From assembly GCA_021817185.1 (NCBI GenBank), contig JAKAVU010000049.1, forward strand, positions 1 to 12,086: a stretch of DNA of 12,086 nucleotides, given 5' to 3'. Under the pieces are notes generated by a model. That model searched no databases. It worked only from the letters and a program-made list of their open reading frames with translations, and was not told where the DNA came from. The DNA is from a bacterium. GTDB taxonomy: Bacteria; Chloroflexota; Dormibacteria; UBA8260; Bog-877. Below, piece after piece: positions 1 to 7,699 of this stretch. The stretch's first letter is position 1. Each line of letters starts with the position of its first letter. The position numbers and the translations under genes were made by a program.

Positions 1-492
1 ATAGAGCGATCCACCGAGGAGGGGCTCATGGGCAAGGCCCGGGACTAACTTGTAGGGCAGCCAGGAATCCTGTAGGGCTGCAGGTTCACCCCGGATGAGC
101 CGGAGTCGGAGAACACGGACTCCAAGCTCACCTGCCCGGAGGCCAAGCGCTTCTCTCGTCGCCGCAGGCGGCCGCGTGGCGGCCTGGATCCGGATCTCAG
201 TGGTGACCTCGTTAGCAGACAGCCCCATCTCGGCATGGAATGGTGCGAGTCGGCTCAGGTGGCGGACGGTCTGGTGACTCTCGCTGACATAAGTACCCGA
301 CCCCTTCCGGCGGATCACGACACGATCAACTGCCAACTGGTCCAGTGCTTGACGGACTGTCATGCGGCTTACGCCGTAGTTGGCCGCGAGTGCCGCTTCA
401 CTAAGCAGACGACTACCCGGCTTGAACACCCCGGCCCGGATCTGTTCTTGAAGGTCACGGTAGATCACCTCGTACAAGGCGAGTGGGCTCAT
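1..492 (-). CDS. GntR-family (HutC subfamily) transcriptional regulator, 3' end cut by window edge
   Basis: The reverse strand reads as 164 codons from an ATG at 492 to the left edge without a stop. Residues about 7-70 form a GntR winged helix-turn-helix: a short N-terminal helix (LYEVIYRDLQEQI), the phrase FKPGSRLLSE, the recognition part NYGVSRMTVRQALDQL, and the wing RRKGSGTYV. From about residue 84 a UTRA-type effector domain begins, with the typical run LRLIRGEPAALQDSWLP at 130-146. HutC-type proteins are usually near 240-250 residues, so roughly the last third is missing. The start is fixed by an in-frame TAG about 24 bases upstream and by GAGGAA about 8 bases before the ATG. A TTGACA hexamer lies on the minus strand at 547-542, but no good -10 goes with it. 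The gene points away from the catabolic block and could control it, although more than 1.4 kb separates them. The effector is unknown; UTRA domains bind small molecules such as sugars or organic acids. Confidence 0.9.
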   Translation of the reverse strand, partial: MSPLALYEVIYRDLQEQIRAGVFKPGSRLLSEAALAANYGVSRMTVRQALDQLAVDRVVIRRKGSGTYVSESHQTVRHLSRLAPFHAEMGLSANEVTTEIRIQAATRPPAATREALGLRAGELGVRVLRLRLIRGEPAALQDSWLPYKLVPGLAHEPLLGGSLY

Positions 493-1896
493 TGCCCGTT
501 CCTCGCCCGTGGTCTACTCAGCTGGTGATCCGCCATGCCGTTGTCAATCGTAAACGCCTGTGACTTTCGCAAAATTGTTCCTTCATTGATGAATCGGACA
601 GCAGCAGTGGTTGGGGACAGGCGGTGGGTGAAAGACACCGGACACGGGAGAGACAGGCCGGTATTGGGGGGTAAGGTACGCTCGTTCTGGGCTGGTCGGC
701 CCTCGTGTCCAGACCTGTCGACATCGCGGCTCTGAAACCGCGCATGGTTCGTGCTGAGTCCGTCGCCGGGAAGTCGCAGCCCTAGTCGTTGCCTCGAGTT
801 CATCTCGCGTCGAGAGAAAGCGGATGCGGCAGCGGCATTGGAGTAAGGGACCGAGCGACTGATCAGACATTGCGGAACACTTTCCGAGTGGCGGGCCCGG
901 CCGCCAGCCTGTTGTCGATTCGGAGCTTAAGGATGGCCGATAGGTGGCAGTGTAGAGAGCGATCAGCGCTGGAGTCTTGTCCGGCTGCGCATGGCCGGTG
1001 TCCCGAGGCTGGCGCGATGGGACGGTGAGCCGGCCGCAGCGTTCGCGGGTGCCGGTTCACACCGTCTTCGTGTTGACCAGTGTCAGCACTGGCTGAACGC
1101 GGAGTTGGCGCAGGTGCCGGAACTCCCCGTACGTTGACTCCGTCCCCTGCATCCGCCTTCGGATTCTCAGGCGCTGGTACCTAATCAGGCGGTGCACCCC
1201 AGTCCCTTCTGTCTGATCCGCGCTGAATTAGTCGCTCGGTTGCCGTGGATTGGAGATCGAGAGATGTATGCCGGTATGCGAGCGCTGGCGCAGATGCTGC
1301 CATATGGGGAGGCGCAGCTCTGGCGTCGCTTCACGGTTCCCACGATCTGCACCTGACCCGTGCCCCTTAGCGGGTCCGATCCTGCCCGCCGGTCGACAGG
1401 ACTGTCGTACACCGTTGCGGTGGCCAGTCTGACAGCCAGTCCCCCATCAGCCCTCTCTCCGGTGTCCGAGGGCGTGTGCGCTGCCTGAGCCGTTGCAGGA
1501 TCAGAGCCAGCTCGGGCCAGGAGGGTAGGGACACGAGGAGGGGACATGGGCGGCGGGCTCCCTGCATCCCTCCAGGGGTCGGAGTCCGTCGCCGCCTCCG
1601 GCCCACGGCATTTCGTGCGCCGCCCGCTGGGGGCTGACGCCCACTCTCTCCTGGCAGGACTAGAGCAAACGTTCGGTTGCCCCTGGTGGGCAAGCCGCGT
1701 GAGTTCAACGGCTCAAGCATGCCGCTGTGGTTCGGCCCGCCAGTGCCTTGGGCGACGCTCATGGGGCAATGTCTCTCCCGGATTCGCATCGGCCATCTTT
1801 CTAGCAGCTGCTGTGGGCCGTGGAGGCCGCCGAGTTCCACACGCCTGGAGTCGCAGGTTGGACACCATGAGAAGGGGACAAGAAGGAGACAGGGCC
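493..1896. other. 1.4 kb stretch without a convincing gene
   Basis: No reading frame here has a good start site, coding-like third positions and a recognisable product together. The best SD (GAGGAGG before an ATG at 1546) opens a 247-codon frame that runs 320 bases into the ThDP gene in another frame and encodes an Arg/Gly/Ser-rich low-complexity product, so it is probably spurious. One plus-strand frame reads plausibly in two pieces, 931-1134 and 1138-1353, split by a TGA at 1135-1137 and closed by a TGA at 1354-1356. It may be a decayed gene but resembles no family I know. A short near-palindrome, TTCATTGATGAA, lies at 582-593, about 90 bases upstream of the GntR start. I see no terminal inverted repeats, tRNA or transposase motif. 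Confidence 0.5.
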
Positions 1897-1925
1897 TTGA
1901 CAGCGGGCCGGCTGGTATGCACACT
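1897..1925 (+). promoter_or_regulatory. Candidate promoter of the catabolic operon
   Basis: A perfect -35 hexamer TTGACA (1897-1902) is followed after 17 bases by CACACT (1920-1925), a weak -10. A spacing of 18 gives ACACTA. Transcription would begin near 1932, about 35 bases before the ThDP gene, leaving a short leader that contains GGAGGA at 1951-1956. Only the -35 is convincing, and the -10 match is poor. Confidence 0.35.
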
Positions 1926-1938
1926 AATCAGTCTAGTC
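1923..1938. promoter_or_regulatory. Candidate GntR/HutC-type operator at the operon start
   Basis: GTCTAGTC at 1931-1938 differs by one base from the self-complementary HutC-subfamily half-site pattern GTMTAKAC. It sits over the predicted transcription start. It also forms part of an inverted arrangement ACTA (1923-1926), seven bases, TAGT (1934-1937). A full match, GTCTAGAC, occurs upstream of the cyclase at 8203-8210, and a weaker relative, GTCTACTC, lies at 512-519 just upstream of the GntR gene. Eight-base sites are common by chance, so position is the main argument. Confidence 0.25.
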
Positions 1939-1966
1939 ATCTGGACCACGGGAGGACTAACCAAGT

Positions 1967-3742
1967 ATGGGGAGTATGACGGAAGTCGAGGCGGTGACCC
2001 GCCCCCCGAACTCGCTGGGCGCTATGACGGGTGGAGAGGTGGTGACCAGACTTTTGAGTTCGCTGGGCGTGCGGTACGTCTTCGGGGTGCCCGGCGGCCA
2101 GACTCTCGCCATCAACGACGCTATCAGGGCAGAGCCCGGACTGGAGTTTGTCACCGTGAGACACGAGGGTGCGGCGGCCGTGATGGCCGACGCGTACGGA
2201 AGGCTGACCCGAACCCCGGGCGTATGCCTTGCGACCACGGGTCCCGGAGCTACCAACCTTCTGACTGGCGTTGGCGGGGCCCTCCGTGACTCTAGCCCGA
2301 TGCTAGTCCTCACCTGCAACAACAACAGTGTTGATCTCGGCAAGGACGACGCGCAGAACGCCGACCACGTTGCCCTGTTCTCGTCGCTCACCAAGAGCAG
2401 TAGATTGGTGGTCAGTCCCGCAGCAATCCCGCAGGCGATCGAGGAGAGCTACCTGCTGGCCATGTCGGGGAACCCAGGCCCGGCGCACCTAGACTTCAGC
2501 CGTGATGCCATAGAGGGCGAGGTGGAATTCTCGCCTCCTCCAGCGCCGCACCCTTTGTTGAGGTGGGCGCGTCAGCGGCCGCGTGCTGACGTCGACCTCA
2601 CTCATGAGGCGTATGGGAGGATCGTGGCTGCAAGGCACCCGGTCTTGTGGCTGGGCAGCGGGGTCAGCCGGTCCGGGGCGGGTCCAGCGGCATTGGCTCT
2701 AGCTGAGGCGCTGTCCATCCCGGTGGTGACAACGTTCAATGGTATCGACACCGTTCCGATGACCCACCCCTTGGTCTTCGGAGTCCAGAGCCGCATGGGG
2801 ACCGCTCTGTCGAGCCGGGTGCTTGCGGAAGCAGATCTGGTTGTCGCCATCGGCAACGGTCTGAACGCGATTTCGACTGGCCGGTGGAGGTTGCAGCTCC
2901 CTGAGGTAATCCAGATCAACATCGACCCTCTGACGCTTGGCAGGTACTACAGCGCAAGCACCTTGGGCTTGGTCGGTGACGCCCGTTCGGTCCTTGAAGA
3001 TCTCCTTGAGATCTGGCGGGACCGGGAGCGCATTGACGTCGACCACTCAACCAGCCAGGTGCTATCGGAGCGAAGTGGGTGGATCGTAGCTCTTCAAGCT
3101 GCCCGGGAGTTGTGGTGGGCTGAAACGAATCCGGGGGCCGGTGAGCAGCCGGCCGGAGCTGGACTATCACCGCCCGAAGTTATCCGGGCGCTGCGGGGGG
3201 CTGCACCGGATGACACTCTCCTTATCGCTGACGCGGGAAATGTTGGGGTGTGGAGCTACTGCTGGCAGACCCGCGGCTTTGGCGCCTACCTCAAGCCGGT
3301 GGGCTTCGGGAACATGGGCTTCGCCTTGCCAGCCGCCATCGCGGCAACCCTGGTTGACCATGACCGGCCAATCCTGGCACTGGTTGGCGACGGCTCGCTC
3401 GGGATGACAATGGCCGAGTTGGAGACGCTCGGGCGCATCGGTGGGCCGGTCTGCGTTGTTGTACTGAATGACCGTGGCTATGGGAACATCAGGCAAGAGC
3501 AGCAGATGAAGTACTCAGGGCGCACTACGGGTGTCGACTACAGCGACAGCGACTATGCGACCGTGGCAGCTGGGCTTGGCGTCCCCGCGGAGCGCGTGGG
3601 CGACCTTGACACGTTGGCCGAGCGCGCCGCCGATGCACTCGGCACCAGGAGGGTGCCATTTCTGCTCGATGTTCCGATCGACAGGGGCGTCAACGCCTGG
3701 ACCTTTCCTCTTTTCCTTCCCCACGATGCTGAGGAGGGATGA
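1967..3742 (+). CDS. ThDP-dependent acetolactate-synthase-like enzyme (2-oxo/2-hydroxy acid lyase, decarboxylase or carboligase)
   Basis: The 591-residue product has the three-domain layout and usual length of the acetolactate synthase/benzoylformate decarboxylase superfamily. The N-terminal PYR domain runs from FGVPGGQT (39-46) through RHEGAAAVMADAYGR, where Glu67 is the expected cofactor-activating glutamate, to TTGPGATN (90-97). The central domain covers about 200-350. The C-terminal PP domain has GFGNMGFALPAAIA (446-459) and the Mg/ThDP motif GDGSLGMTMAE (474-484) leading to Asn501 in VVVLNDRGYGNIRQEQ. That last segment resembles the NDxxYGxIRxxQ type of 2-oxoacid decarboxylases or carboligases more than the usual NNxGIYxG look of oxalyl-CoA decarboxylase and 2-hydroxyacyl-CoA lyase, so the substrate is open. 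The start at 1967 follows GGAGGA (1951-1956) by about ten bases. The first residues include a 16-residue near-duplication, making ATG 2024 an alternative start. The stop overlaps the next gene's SD region, which implies translational coupling. Soluble, cytosolic. Confidence 0.92.
   Translation: MGSMTEVEAVTRPPNSLGAMTGGEVVTRLLSSLGVRYVFGVPGGQTLAINDAIRAEPGLEFVTVRHEGAAAVMADAYGRLTRTPGVCLATTGPGATNLLTGVGGALRDSSPMLVLTCNNNSVDLGKDDAQNADHVALFSSLTKSSRLVVSPAAIPQAIEESYLLAMSGNPGPAHLDFSRDAIEGEVEFSPPPAPHPLLRWARQRPRADVDLTHEAYGRIVAARHPVLWLGSGVSRSGAGPAALALAEALSIPVVTTFNGIDTVPMTHPLVFGVQSRMGTALSSRVLAEADLVVAIGNGLNAISTGRWRLQLPEVIQINIDPLTLGRYYSASTLGLVGDARSVLEDLLEIWRDRERIDVDHSTSQVLSERSGWIVALQAARELWWAETNPGAGEQPAGAGLSPPEVIRALRGAAPDDTLLIADAGNVGVWSYCWQTRGFGAYLKPVGFGNMGFALPAAIAATLVDHDRPILALVGDGSLGMTMAELETLGRIGGPVCVVVLNDRGYGNIRQEQQMKYSGRTTGVDYSDSDYATVAAGLGVPAERVGDLDTLAERAADALGTRRVPFLLDVPIDRGVNAWTFPLFLPHDAEEG
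1976..2071 (+). repeat. Tandem imperfect 48-bp duplication at the 5' end of the ThDP gene
   Basis: Bases 1976-2023 and 2024-2071 align without gaps at 33 of 48 positions. Each begins ATGACGG and ends near TCGCTGGGC. The encoded 16-residue units share M-T, E, V-T-R and S-L-G (9 of 16 identical). The second unit matches the expected family N-terminus, so the first is an added copy. Most differences fall in blocks, which suggests an old duplication that has since diverged. Confidence 0.6.
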
Positions 3743-3744
3743 CG

Positions 3745-4965
3745 GTGACGCAGATGCTACAGTCAGAGCCTCAGCTGAGGCCTGGGCCGCTTGAGGGTGT
3801 GCGCGTCCTAGACCTGTCGAGGTTTATCGCGGGGCCGCTCTGTGCTCAGAACCTGGGTGATTTGGGAGCTGAAGTAATCCGCTTGGAGCGCCCGGGCGGC
3901 GGCGACGAGCGAGAGTACCCCCCACTAGTCAACGGTCACAGCCTCTACGTCATGGTATACAACCGCAACAAACTCGGGATCACCCTTGACACGAGGCATC
4001 CCTCGGCCGGACCCATCCTCCGGGGACTGGTAACCGAGTGCGACGTCGTCATCGAGAACTACCGCCCGGGGACACTGGACAAGATGGGGATCGGGTGGCC
4101 GGATCTCCACACTATGAGTCCGACGACGATCCTTACATCCATCTCCGGGTGGGGTCAGACGGGGCCCAACGTCGACAGGGCGGTGTTCGATGCGATCGCT
4201 CAGGCGGCATCCGGCTTGATGTGTCAGACTGGGCCCGAAGGCTTGGAGCCGATGCTCAGCGGAGCCTTCGTGGCCGATTACACAGCGGCCGCGCACGCAA
4301 CGGTAGGCACCCTGGCAGCTCTCCTGGCCCGGGCGAGTACTGGGGAGGGCCAGCACGTGGACATCGCTCTGGTTGACTCCGTGTTCAGCGTTCTTGGCAC
4401 AATGCCGAGTGCCTACAAGCTGTTCGGCTCAGCTCCGAAGCGTACGGGGAACCGCGATGCCATCACAGTCCCCGCAAACCTCTACAAGGCCGCCGACGGC
4501 TATGTGTACATCCACGCTGGCTCTGACCCACTATTCCCCCGTCTGGCTGATGCGATTGGGCGGCCGGAACTGGCCATCGACCCGAAATTTCGAGGTCATC
4601 AGGAGCGCCTCGCGCATGTCGAAGCGATCGACGCCATTGTGGCCGACTGGGTCAGCCACAAGACCTGCAGGGAGGTGGATGTGATACTGAAAGAGGCAGG
4701 AGTGCCGGTCGGGCGAGCAGCGACGGTTCCCGAGGTCACGGACTCCCGACAGATCGAGACTCGGGGCCTGATGGTCAACGTGTACCACCCCTGTGCCGGT
4801 CAGGACGTGCCGCTCCCGAACCAGCCCATCAAGTTGAGCGCAACGCCGGCTCAGATCCGAATGCCTGCACCACGTGTTGGTGAGCACAACGACGCTGTGT
4901 ACTCACGGATCCTTGGACTCACACCCGCGGAGCTGGAAAGGTTGCGAGATGACCATGCCATATGA
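3745..4965 (+). CDS. CaiB/BaiF family type III CoA-transferase
   Basis: The product (406 residues from GTG 3745) begins with the family signature PLEGVRVLDLSRFIAGPLC and continues with LGDLGAEVIRLERPGGGDE, YNRNKLGITLDTR, and CDVVIENYRPGTLDKMGIG. The sequence VFDAIAQAASGLM carries the expected catalytic aspartate (Asp149), which forms the acyl-aspartyl intermediate in formyl-CoA:oxalate CoA-transferase. The small domain and the C-terminal HTxxVL-like region (AGVPVGRAATVPEV, then RVGEHNDAVYSRILGL) are present, and length is normal. The role is to move CoA from an acyl-CoA donor to a free carboxylic acid in the cytosol; the acid is not known. AGGAGG at 3732-3737 is only one base from ATG 3739 (which overlaps the ThDP stop as ATGA) but seven bases from GTG 3745, so GTG is preferred. 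Its 3' end overlaps the next gene by 17 bases. The close coupling to a ThDP enzyme recalls oxalate or 2-hydroxyacid catabolism, though the ThDP active site does not obviously fit those enzymes. Confidence 0.93.
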   Translation: MTQMLQSEPQLRPGPLEGVRVLDLSRFIAGPLCAQNLGDLGAEVIRLERPGGGDEREYPPLVNGHSLYVMVYNRNKLGITLDTRHPSAGPILRGLVTECDVVIENYRPGTLDKMGIGWPDLHTMSPTTILTSISGWGQTGPNVDRAVFDAIAQAASGLMCQTGPEGLEPMLSGAFVADYTAAAHATVGTLAALLARASTGEGQHVDIALVDSVFSVLGTMPSAYKLFGSAPKRTGNRDAITVPANLYKAADGYVYIHAGSDPLFPRLADAIGRPELAIDPKFRGHQERLAHVEAIDAIVADWVSHKTCREVDVILKEAGVPVGRAATVPEVTDSRQIETRGLMVNVYHPCAGQDVPLPNQPIKLSATPAQIRMPAPRVGEHNDAVYSRILGLTPAELERLRDDHAI

Positions 4966-6046
4966 CTCTATCGCAATCACAGCCAAGCAGGATGTGGGCC
5001 GGATTCCCTGGCGAGATCTTACCGACCCGCGGCGTGCCAGAGACGTTGACGAACTTGAGGAGGGGCTGAAAGATCCTATTTTTGAAAACCTTGCAATCCC
5101 AGAGTGCCTGGGTCCGGTCACGCTACTTGTGGATGACCACAAGGTCAAGCGCTATGCATTTACAGTTGACGACTACCACCCATGGTCTTTCGGGTCCAGC
5201 CCCTTTGGGCACCGGGTCGGCCAGGCGGGACTTCTGACCAATGACTTACTCCAACTGTTCACGACGCGCTATGCCCCGAGCCGTGTTGTTGGTCTTCATA
5301 CCGAGGAGCAGTTGTGGTTCGACAGACCAGTCCAAATAGGTACACACGCTACCCTCAAGGGTGCATACGTGAAACGCTACAAGCGACGGGGCCTTGGGTA
5401 CGTGGTTATGGAGGCTCAGGCCGCCGATGAGGCAGGGGCGGTACTTCTCCGCCACCGCGGCATTGAAGTACTGCGTACGCACCCAGGTGCGGTCGTCGGG
5501 CGCAGCGGCACTACGCCAGCTCACGGTGATAGACGGGTGACCGGCGAGTATGATCCGGACTTGCCTTACATATACACTGCCGGCCACGGCGTGCGCGCTG
5601 GCATGCCTGTTGCCCCACTTCGTAAAGTTGTCACCCAAGAGCAAGCCTCCGTCTTTAGCCGGGTGGGCGAGTACGTAGTCAACATTCACAATAGCCTTGC
5701 CGCGGCGAGGGCGGCTGGACTTGCCGTTCCGATTGTTCAGGGCCAACAGCAGGTCTGCCTACTGCTGGAGCTGATGACTCGTTTCTTCGGGCAAGCGTGG
5801 CTTACAGAGGGCTGGATCCGGTGTAAGTTCATTCGCCCAGTGATGGTTTTCGAACCGCTGGAGGTTGGAGCAGTAGTTAGCGAAGTCGAAGCGGCAGGGA
5901 CCCTTCTAAAAGTGGTGCTGGATGTGTGGATCCGGGGAGCGAATGGGGCTTTGTGCACAGTAGGTTGGGCTAGGTGTTCTGCGGATGCCACCTTCCCGAC
6001 ACAGGTGACTCCCGCGCTCGAGGGAGACATGCTCGTAAAGAGATGA
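4949..6046 (+). CDS. Double hot-dog MaoC-like (R)-specific enoyl-CoA hydratase/dehydratase
   Basis: The 365-residue product appears to hold two hot-dog folds. The first spans roughly residues 55-175 (VDDHKVKRYAFTVDDYHPW, then LHTEEQLWFDRPVQIGTHATLKG). The second spans roughly 225-345 and has the MaoC-type active-site run NIHNSLAAARAAGLAVPIVQGQQ, with Asn245-His247 in the place of the family's N/D-P-I-H and Gly265 at the helix end. The segment IRCKFIRPVMVFEPLEVGAVV (290-310) matches the strand after the hot-dog helix. Such two-domain proteins usually hydrate or dehydrate acyl-CoA esters, so the substrate here is probably a product of the adjoining CoA-transferase. The chosen ATG has GGAAAGG about seven bases upstream and overlaps the previous gene by 17 bases. 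An in-frame ATG at 4874 would add 25 unlikely residues. The family is confident; the exact reaction and direction are not. Confidence 0.8.
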   Translation: MTMPYDSIAITAKQDVGRIPWRDLTDPRRARDVDELEEGLKDPIFENLAIPECLGPVTLLVDDHKVKRYAFTVDDYHPWSFGSSPFGHRVGQAGLLTNDLLQLFTTRYAPSRVVGLHTEEQLWFDRPVQIGTHATLKGAYVKRYKRRGLGYVVMEAQAADEAGAVLLRHRGIEVLRTHPGAVVGRSGTTPAHGDRRVTGEYDPDLPYIYTAGHGVRAGMPVAPLRKVVTQEQASVFSRVGEYVVNIHNSLAAARAAGLAVPIVQGQQQVCLLLELMTRFFGQAWLTEGWIRCKFIRPVMVFEPLEVGAVVSEVEAAGTLLKVVLDVWIRGANGALCTVGWARCSADATFPTQVTPALEGDMLVKR

Positions 6047-6207
6047 TAACTCCCCTCCCACGACCAGCAAAAGGAATGGCTGCGCACACGAGGTCGCCGA
6101 GCCGCTATCTCCGCCTGGCTGGGCTCGCGGCCATCTTCGTCGACCAAGCTGCGATCGGCACATGGGAGCGCAGGGATTATCCAAACTGGCTAGACGCGCC
6201 AGCGTAA
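6043..6207 (+). CDS. Possible 54-residue protein of unknown function
   Basis: An ATG at 6043 overlaps the stop of the hot-dog gene as ATGA, the same kind of junction as between the first two genes of the operon, and the frame stays open for 54 codons to TAA at 6205-6207. The product is basic at the N-terminus (several Pro and Arg), has a short hydrophobic run LAGLAAIFV around residues 29-37, then an aromatic tail with WERRDYPNWLDAP. About 70 percent of third positions from the inner ATG at 6076 are G or C, roughly as in neighbouring genes. There is no good SD, so expression would depend on coupling to the upstream gene. I recognise no family. It could also be the remnant of a longer gene, or chance. 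Confidence 0.35.
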   Translation: MITPLPRPAKGMAAHTRSPSRYLRLAGLAAIFVDQAAIGTWERRDYPNWLDAPA

Positions 6208-6322
6208 CTTCTGCGATGGCAGTGCCCACACGGATGATGGAAAATTGGATATCGGCCGAACGTTTTGTGCCTGAGCATTCGCGGCTCAAGGCAGAACGGC
6301 CAAAGAGAGAGGAGAAGGAGAG

Positions 6323-7699
6323 ATGACCACAACAACGGTGGAACTGAAGCACAACGAAGTCTTCACGAGTGTGGTGGCTGGCCTAGGAGCATTCTTGGAC
6401 GGCTTCGATCTCACCATCATCGGAGGCGTGCTGCTGTTTCTCGTTCCAGCCTGGAAGCTGACTCCGGGGCAAACTGGCTTCCTAGCCTCCGTCGCTTTTG
6501 TGGGTATGATGGCGGGGGCCATAAGTTTTGGTCGGGTAGCCGACCGTGTAGGCAGACGAAATATCTTCCTGGGCGACTTGGCCCTCTTTATTGGGGGCAG
6601 CTTGATCTGCGCACTTGCGCCAGCCAACGGGTTTCTGATGTTAACTGTAGGCAGGCTTGTAATTGGACTAGCTATCGGGGCGGATCTTCCAATCAGCTCC
6701 ACTCTCATTGCCGAGGTGAGTAGTACTGGCCGGCGTGGCTTTTTCACTGGGCTTCTTCAAGGCTGGTGGTTTGGTGGGGCCGCGCTAGCGGCACTCGTAT
6801 CAGTAGTATTTGTTCTGTTCGGCGGAACTTCGGCTTGGCGTCTAATGTTTGGGGTCGGCGCAATCCTAGCCGTGGTCGTTCTCATTCTTCGTATCTGGGT
6901 GTCCGAGAGTCCACTGTGGGCTGCGGCAATGGCCCAGTCGAAACAGCGGATCGGGGCAGGCGTCGGCAGTGGAGTGGGGGTATTAGGTGTGCGGGAGCAC
7001 GACGATGCGTGCGTAGGCGCAGCATCCGGGCCCAGGCGGAGCGGGCGGGGGTATGTTAGCCTGTTCGCGCAGCCTTATCGTGTGCCACTCTTTCTAGCCT
7101 CATTGTTCTGGTTTCTTGGGACTATTCGCGTTGCGGCGTTCGTGGTGTACACGCCCTCAGTGTTGCACGCTTTCGGTGTGGCAGGCAAGGTGGCCCCCTT
7201 GCTATTGACGGCGGGGTTCTTCGGGTCGCTGACGGCGGTGTCCGTGGGTTCGGCCGTGTACATCGACCGTGTGGACCGACGAGCAGTCATGTTCTGGACC
7301 TGGGCGCTTGCGACGGTCCTGACAGTCGTGCTGGCGTTTGTGAGTCCAAAGGAACCCCTCGTTATATTCGCCCTGCTTGTTTTGTCAGCTCTTCCTATCC
7401 AGACGATGACAGTAGCATTGTGGCCATGGTCCGTTGAGTTCTTCCCGACGCTGCTTCGGGGTTCTGCCGAAGGAATATCGGGTGCCTGCGGGAAGTTTGG
7501 CGGTCTCGCCGTAGTTTTATGGTATCCCGTAATTGCCATTAGCCTGGGGTGGCGCAACACAATGCTGGTGTTCGTTGGCATTATGCTGACGGGAGTGGTC
7601 GCCCTTGGTGTGCTCCGGCCCATTCAGACGCGCGGCAGAACGTTGGAGGACATAGAATTGGACATGGCGGCCCAGCGCGCAGTGAGTCGAGCTGAATGA
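6323..7699 (+). CDS. MFS transporter, aromatic acid:H+ symporter style
   Basis: The 458-residue product is strongly hydrophobic with about 12 predicted membrane spans in two halves joined by a loop at about 200-250. The first span contains LDGFDLTIIGG (25-35), the acidic signature common in AAHS-type and related MFS carriers. The loop between spans 2 and 3 carries the MFS motif GRVADRVGRR (70-79), with a second copy YIDRVDRR at 313-320 in the other half. VEFFPTLLRGSAEGISG (371-387) matches the conserved region before span 11. The central loop is rich in Gly/Val/Ala and less charged than usual. The start has a long purine-rich SD (GGAGAAGGAG, 6311-6320). It sits 276 bases after the hot-dog gene, or 115 after the small ORF, so it may be in the same transcript or have its own promoter. 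Its likely job is proton-driven uptake, less likely export, of the acid handled by the neighbouring enzymes. Substrate unproven. Confidence 0.9.
   Translation: MTTTTVELKHNEVFTSVVAGLGAFLDGFDLTIIGGVLLFLVPAWKLTPGQTGFLASVAFVGMMAGAISFGRVADRVGRRNIFLGDLALFIGGSLICALAPANGFLMLTVGRLVIGLAIGADLPISSTLIAEVSSTGRRGFFTGLLQGWWFGGAALAALVSVVFVLFGGTSAWRLMFGVGAILAVVVLILRIWVSESPLWAAAMAQSKQRIGAGVGSGVGVLGVREHDDACVGAASGPRRSGRGYVSLFAQPYRVPLFLASLFWFLGTIRVAAFVVYTPSVLHAFGVAGKVAPLLLTAGFFGSLTAVSVGSAVYIDRVDRRAVMFWTWALATVLTVVLAFVSPKEPLVIFALLVLSALPIQTMTVALWPWSVEFFPTLLRGSAEGISGACGKFGGLAVVLWYPVIAISLGWRNTMLVFVGIMLTGVVALGVLRPIQTRGRTLEDIELDMAAQRAVSRAE

Noticed and set aside
1367..1924. 185-codon minus-strand ORF
   Set aside because: Product is Arg/Pro/Gly-rich without motifs and typical of antisense frames in GC-rich DNA.
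1546..2289. 247-codon plus-strand ORF with a good SD (GAGGAGG)
   Set aside because: It overlaps the certain ThDP gene by over 300 bases in another frame, and its product is low-complexity Arg/Gly/Ser-rich without motifs. Only the short upstream part could be real, and nothing supports that.
1967..4965. Oxalate degradation module (oxalyl-CoA decarboxylase plus formyl-CoA transferase)
   Set aside because: The gene pair fits in outline, but the ThDP enzyme lacks the NNxGIYxG-type C-terminal motif expected for oxalyl-CoA decarboxylase, and the extra hot-dog, cyclase and DUF3604 genes have no role in oxalate breakdown. Not excluded, but not claimed.
5246..5746. 166-codon minus-strand ORF inside the hot-dog gene
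   Set aside because: Lies wholly within a confidently assigned gene and lacks domain features; an antisense shadow.
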